Assembly: GCA_951799425.1 (NCBI GenBank)
Contig: OX637398.1
Span: 15,472,270-15,536,269 of the forward strand
Length of the DNA stretch: 64,000 bases
DNA from: Ilex aquifolium
Lineage: Eukaryota > Streptophyta > Magnoliopsida > Aquifoliales > Aquifoliaceae
Direction of reading: 5' to 3'
Shown here: piece by piece, positions 59,218-64,000 of the stretch
How the letters are laid out: each line of letters opens with the position of its first letter
How positions within the stretch are numbered: position 1 is the first letter of the stretch
The notes under the pieces: generated by a model
Told to the model about the DNA's origin: nothing
Database searches by the model: none
The model's input: the letters and a program-made list of their open reading frames with translations, nothing else
Position numbers and translations under genes: made by a program

Positions 59218-59480
59218 TGGAGAAAAAAAGTAGACAAGGGTTATATTATTGTTTTAATTTTTTTTTTGTCTTATTCAATGAAATTCAAAACAGTATCTAT
59301 GAACTCTTGTTTTTTTTTTTTTTGAACCCATTATAAAACGGATGTGAGTTTTCTTGCCTGTCAAAATGTTAAGTACTTTTTTTTTATAGACTAAATATTA
59401 CACCAAACCAAGATTTTGGCTGAGACACTTATGAACACAGCAAAAGGGTGGTAATGTGTAGGGCCACTAGCTGGTCTATG

Positions 59481-60912
59481 TCACGTTGTTTTAATCAGAT
59501 TCATGTCGTGTATAATTGTTTTTTAGTGTGTTGTGTATACTTGTTTTTTAGCGAGTTTTTTTTATTATAATTTAAAAAAAAAAATTTAATTTAATAAGAT
59601 TATTTCGATAACTTTCGTATCAATTTTTGGAGTAATGGATGGCATTAAGATTTGATACCCCATTTGCTTGATATAATTATCAAGGATTAATTACAAAATA
59701 TCCTCTTAAAGTTTAGGTCATGTTACAATTGACTCCTCCTAATTTTGATTTAAACAAATTGTCCCATTCAAGTTTTTACTAAAACCAATTATCCCATTTT
59801 CCGTTAAATTTGACTGTAAAATATTTGACAGAAATACCTTTAATTCATTTGATGATAAATTTGCCCTTCTACTCCATGCCTTCAGAAATAACACCCAAAA
59901 AAAAAAACCTCATCCAGCCCCCTTTCAACCACCAAACTAATGCCCACCCATTTGTGATTAGCAAACCTTATCCTATCCTAACAAAACAACAACCCCTTCA
60001 TCTAAGTAAAACCGAAGCACCTCCCTAACAAGTTTTGGGGTAGTAGTGTTGGTGTTGGTGTTGGTGTTTGGTGTTTCCGACAACGGCTACGATGTGCATT
60101 GAAATTTGGGGTTGGTGTCAATTTTTGGATGAATCTTGTTTAAATATTGTTTGATTGTGTGTTGTATAGATGAAATGGGGGTGGAGAATTGCCGGAGTTG
60201 GGATGAGGAGACCACTAGAACTGATATAGACATTGGGAGGACTGCCGGATTTAGTTTGGATGCAAGGGACTGCTAGAAAATGGGTATGGGGTTTGGGCTA
60301 TTCCCGTTGTTCGGTTGTTGAGGGGTTGTCAGCGTTGAGTATGAGGGTGAGGGGTTATGGAAAGTGGGTATGAGGGTTTGGAGAACTATCTGCATTGTAG
60401 AAGAAAGGGTCGTTGGAGTTGGGTATGAGGTTGGGGGGTCAGTTGGCGTTGGGGGGTCTGTCGGAGCTGGGCATGGGGATTGAGAGCTTTGTCAAATCTG
60501 GGCATAGGGGTGAAAGGTTCGCTAGCTGGGATAAGGGGTTACCGTGGTTTGAAGGCTAATTTTTGTTTTTCAATGAGTTGGGTACAAAGAGAGCAAAGAA
60601 AATATAACTAAAGATTGAGGTTATTTTAAAACTTTTCTATTTTTCATCAATTAAGTCAATTAATTTAGTCCCACAAAAACTTGAAGGGGATAAATTGTTA
60701 AAATTGAAACCAGAAGGAATTGATTGCAATATTAGTCAAACTTGAAGGGGATATTTTATAATTAACCCAATTATCAAATAGAAAGTTCGAAGAAGAATGA
60801 TGAATGCCAGGACGTTGAAAGCGACGTCGTAGTAACATGATACAATAAACGATGCCGTGCAGCATGTTTTTGTTTTGCCTAATGATTACTACTCGACCTC
60901 ATTTTAGAGAAA
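59481..60912. repeat. Dispersed duplication, copy 1 (interrupted)
   Basis: Blocks 59481-59683 and 60769-60912 correspond in order to 62717-63035. They share TCACGTTGTTT, TATAATTGTTTTTTAG, AACTTTCGTATCAATTTTTG, AAGATTTGATACCCCATTTG, then AATTATCAAAT, GACGTCGTAGTA and CATGATACAATAAACGA. The interruption is exactly the transposon at 59684-60768. Further matching sequence (TCACAAAAAGGCC, CCAGTGTTTTGA, GTGTGGAG) appears at about 61147-61190 against 63048-63139, so copy 1 also has extra sequence at about 60915-61135. Confidence 0.8.
59684..60768. mobile_element. Mutator-like non-autonomous element with preserved empty site
   Basis: Ends are inverted for about 90 bases: left GGATTAATTACAAAATATCC, right (reverse complement) GGGTTAATTATAAAATATCC. 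The perfect 9-bp direct repeat AATTATCAA flanks it (59675-59683 and 60769-60777). The duplicated locus at about 62896-62906 reads CTAATTATCAAATGG with no insertion, confirming the borders. The interior has a GGGGTTTGG/ GTTGGGTATGAGG-rich region (60220-60540) but no clear transposase. Confidence 0.9.
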
Positions 60913-60915
60913 ATA

Positions 60916-61760
60916 TTTTAAAGTAACGGTGATATCATGTTAGTATTGTATCATTAGCCTATAATAAAATTTTAAATGAGTAAATTGAACTCCACTTGAA
61001 AAATTATTTATTTATATAGAAGAAAAGTAGTAGTTATTGACTTAAATGAATATTTAATTATTAGTTTATGCAGAATCAATTTTATTTATTTATTTATATA
61101 TTATTAATTGATGATACAATGTAACAATTTTTTCCTTATTTTGGGATCACAAAAAGGCCACCGACCAGTGTTTTGACTATATGTGTGGAGCAAATATTTA
61201 ATGTAACATCTGCGTGATATAATTATTAAATAAAAAAATTAAAAATAAATAAAAGTGGACTTTCTTTTCTTTTCTTTCACATGAGGGTGATTATATATTA
61301 TATGGATAGTAGTTATTAAATTTATTGGGTTTACTTTTCCACTTTTTTCTTTGTTAGTGAACGATTATACCAGTGGTATTATTAACTTAATGTAACCACT
61401 ATACTCAATATTTTCTTGTGTGTGATACTAGTCGACATATAGGGTTTGCTCATTAATTACATACTAAAAAAGATGTTCACAGACTGTTTGGAATTGATTT
61501 TTTTTGAGTGCGAAATAGAGTTTTTAAAAAGTGAAATGAAAAGGTTAAAGTTAAAAAAGTTCTTGAAACTATTTGGAGTATTTTCGAAAAAGTCAATTTT
61601 TTTTCCTTGGAAGTCCTTTGATAAGTTCCATTTTTCAGCTTTTCTTTGGTGTTGATAAAAATTATTTTTGCCCAAAAAATTAATGGAAAAGCCGCCCAAT
61701 AACCTCAAGTCCAAACGAACTACATTTCTTTACTCTGAAATAAAAAAAATTGGGCCTTTT
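60916..61760. other. Spacer with a weak inverted-repeat candidate
   Basis: No gene is seen. GTTTGGAATTGA at about 61486 and the inverse TCAAGTCCAAAC at about 61707 face each other and could be the ends of a 240-bp MITE. A target duplication was not found. Low-complexity frames across it are not credible genes. Confidence 0.35.
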
Positions 61761-61762
61761 TG

Positions 61763-62440
61763 GAGGCCGGTCCACATTTGTGGGCTTTTGGGGCGAGAAG
61801 TCTAGGTGCAATGTTTTTCGGTCTTAAATGATAATTAAATGTATAAAGATTAATTTATCCTTAATGACATAAATAGTTATATTACAAAAAAATTGATTGT
61901 TACTGCGACATGGTAACAATAACAACGACATAGGAACAGTAAGAACGATGCAGTAACAGTGATAACGACACAGTAACAATAACAACTAGACAGTAACAGT
62001 GACATAGAACAGTAATATTGAGGCAATAATAGTTACAACGATAGTGAATTTTTATTATCATTGTCCATCGTTACTGTCCAAAATTTACAAAATTAGATAG
62101 TAACGTAAATTTTTATTGTCATTGTCTATTATCACTATCAAAATTCTACAGAACTATACAATAACGTGAATTAGACACGAACACGATCAAAATCATAGTT
62201 ACAACCACTGTCGAAATTATATGGAATTAGACTGTAACATAAACTAGACAGTTACACAATCACAGTCACTATCAAAATTCTACGGAACTACACAGTAACA
62301 TGAACTAAATAGCCATGAGATCACAGTAATCATAGTCATTGTCAAAATTCTACTAAACTAGACAATAACGTGAATTAGATAGTCACACGATCACAATAAC
62401 AACCATAGTGATAATGACAAAGATAATAAATTTTGTTGTG
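61763..62440. repeat. GTAACA-rich imperfect short repeats after a GGCCGGTCC motif
   Basis: From about 61900 to 62430 the sequence is built of variants of ACAGTAACAATAACAACGAC and GTCACTATCAAAATTCTAC. It is preceded by GGAGGCCGGTCCACATTTGT at 61762-61781, closely resembling GGACGCCGGTCCATTTTTGT at 4679-4698. The two regions probably derive from one repeat family. No coding frame. Confidence 0.55.
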
Positions 62441-62716
62441 AGTGTCCAAATTTCAAGGTGTGAATTTGAAATAGATTTTGCTCAATACCAAAGAAATTTT
62501 GTCAAATTTAGTCGACCATCATTATTAACAAATTTATTGTGTTTGAGTAACTTGAGTTTCAAATAGAATTTGAGTTGTAAGTTTTTATATCGAACACCAT
62601 TTGGACACATGATATAAGTCTAGTAGTGATCACATGCCGACTGGGACACAGGAGAGATCAAGGACGGTTACGACATACAAAAGAGTGATAGTGGGTATGG
62701 ACACTGCTGGTTTTTG
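62441..62716. other. Spacer
   Basis: AT-rich sequence without features that I can support. Confidence 0.35.
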
Positions 62717-63140
62717 TCACGTTGTTTCTAATTAGACTTGTATTGTCTATAATTGTTTTTTAGCGAGTTTGAGTTTTTTTTGTTGTTGGTAGGTCAATTT
62801 TGTTATATTTCTAATTTAATAAGATTTTTCTATAACTTTCGTATCAATTTTTGTAGTAATGGATTGCATTAAGATTTGATACCCCATTTGCGTGAACTAA
62901 TTATCAAATGGAAAGTTTAAGAAGAATGATGACTGTCAGTATGTTGAAACCGACGTCGTAGTAGCATGATACAATAAACGACGCCGTGCAACACATGATT
63001 TTGTTCTGCATAATGATTTATACTAGACCTCATTTTTTGGATATCACAAAAGGGCCGGCCATACTGGGCCCTCCCCGACAGGGCACACCTACCAGTGTTT
63101 TGAGTGTGTGCGCCACAGTCCGTGTGGAGTAAATATTTTA
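62717..63140. repeat. Dispersed duplication, copy 2 (empty-site copy)
   Basis: It matches copy 1 at 59481-60912 and beyond. It lacks the 1,085-bp transposon and so shows the pre-insertion state at AATTATCAA. It has its own short extra segment CATACTGGGCCCTCCCCGAC at about 63060-63079. The copies differ by scattered substitutions and small indels, so the duplication is not recent. Confidence 0.8.
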
Positions 63141-64000
63141 GAGATTTTTATAAGCCGGTACACAATTTATAACTTAATTATATAAAAAAAATTCGGGTAA
63201 AATTATTTGTATATAGATACATTTTATTTGCAAATACCAATTATACCCACAATAAAAAGTAACCGGCTCAAACTAATGAATTTGGAAACCACTGAAAATC
63301 AAGTAGCATACCCATGACAATCACCGACAATGATATCCAGCAAAATAGGTTGTTTGAAATTCAATTAAAAAGTACCATAAAATCTATGAGAATTCAACTA
63401 AATCAAAAACACAAACAACCGAAAATTATGAGAACCAAAAAAACCATTAACATCTAGAAGCATAACACATGGTTTTTGGGAACTAAGGTTCTTATCATTG
63501 AGTTTTTACATGATAGTGGTACATCATACTGTAACAATTTTATTAACACTTTAATAACTGACAAAAGATCTATAATTGCTTCTTCCAATTCATGCACAAG
63601 CTAAAAGGAATAATTTATACAGTGTAACATCACAATGTAACATCTACAGTTCGACAAACACATATATTATTTTTACGGAATGAAAATGTTGCATCACAGT
63701 ATAACAATACAATACAACAACCGTAATGGGTATAAAAAGTTTGACAATCAAGTGTGATATTCATTCATTGCTGTCTTTAAAAACAATCAAAACGTCTTCT
63801 AAAAAAAATTAAATTAAACACCGATCATAAATCCATTACCTATTGGTGAAAACAACAAACGTTGAAGAAGAAAAAGTACACAACCTACGAGTGGAAACCG
63901 TAGACGTTGAAGTAAAAGACAAAGTAAAAAAATTGAAGTAGAAGAATATGTTGAAGAAAACGACACCAAACATTGAAGTAAAAAAATAGTCGTTAAAATA
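63141..64000. other. Spacer to the window end
   Basis: AT-rich. Scattered GTAACA/TGTAAC words (about 63530-63720) recall the short-repeat family upstream. A GTTGAAG-containing motif (CGTTGAAGAAG, GACGTTGAAGTA, ACATTGAAGTA) repeats loosely from 63860 to 63980. No gene is supported. Confidence 0.4.

Noticed and set aside
60220-60540. G-rich segment as a captured gene in the Mutator-like element
   Set aside because: GTTGGGTATGAGG-like words repeat, but no sustained frame or family match can be seen.

Overview
This window is plant nuclear DNA, most likely from a eudicot (possibly an asterid). The support is one intron-containing plant D-type cyclin gene with GT-AG junctions, plant Ty3/Gypsy (Tat and Tekay/Del types) and Ty1/Copia retroelement remnants, hAT and Mutator-like inverted-repeat elements, and AT-rich spacer. 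Only one ordinary host protein gene is well supported: a CYCD2/CYCD4-type cyclin in six exons at 56545-58931. Its 352-residue product carries an LxCxE retinoblastoma-binding motif. Nearly everything else is transposable-element DNA at different stages of decay.

Layout. 1-2.6 kb: an LTR-like promoter stretch, ~185-bp tandem repeats, a Copia RNase H remnant and its 3' LTR. 2.6-4.7 kb: featureless. 4.7-8.2 kb: nested inverted-repeat elements, including a 172-bp MITE and a 2.5-kb non-autonomous element, each with a perfect 9-bp target duplication. 8.55-10.68 kb: a decayed hAT transposase. 10,684-31,665: a Tat-lineage (Retand-like) Ty3/Gypsy element on the + strand with 766-bp LTRs, a gag-pol carrying dual RNase H, a dimeric 55-bp satellite, and two paralogous intron-containing genes on the antisense strand. 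The second antisense gene is split by a complete insertion of another Ty3/Gypsy element (21,400-29,238, minus strand, 2.3-kb LTRs, TSD GGCTT). That inserted element has lost most of pol and carries a 30/60-bp satellite instead. 32,934-33,808: a hAT-type non-autonomous element (TSD CTTGTATG). 34,128-44,730: a second, more decayed Tat-type element on the minus strand (TSD ATTGT) with one antisense gene. 45.4-54 kb: a series of MITE and hAT/Mutator-like elements in otherwise empty DNA. 56.1-59.3 kb: the cyclin gene. 59.4-63.1 kb: a dispersed duplication. One copy contains a 1,085-bp Mutator-like element and the other preserves the matching unoccupied site. 61.9-62.4 kb: GTAAC-rich short repeats.

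How things fit together. Insertions can be ordered. A hAT relic was hit by the Tat element, whose antisense gene B was then hit by the Tekay-like element. Reading across that 5-bp duplication restores an open frame and splice junctions in gene B. Both Tat elements place a related satellite between the end of pol and the 3' end of the neighbouring antisense gene. In one the satellite is a 27-bp monomer; in the other it is a 55-bp dimer of two diverged monomers. The antisense genes, their introns and the shared satellite are the least conventional content of the window. All similarity statements come from reading the sequence and recalling families; no database search was run.
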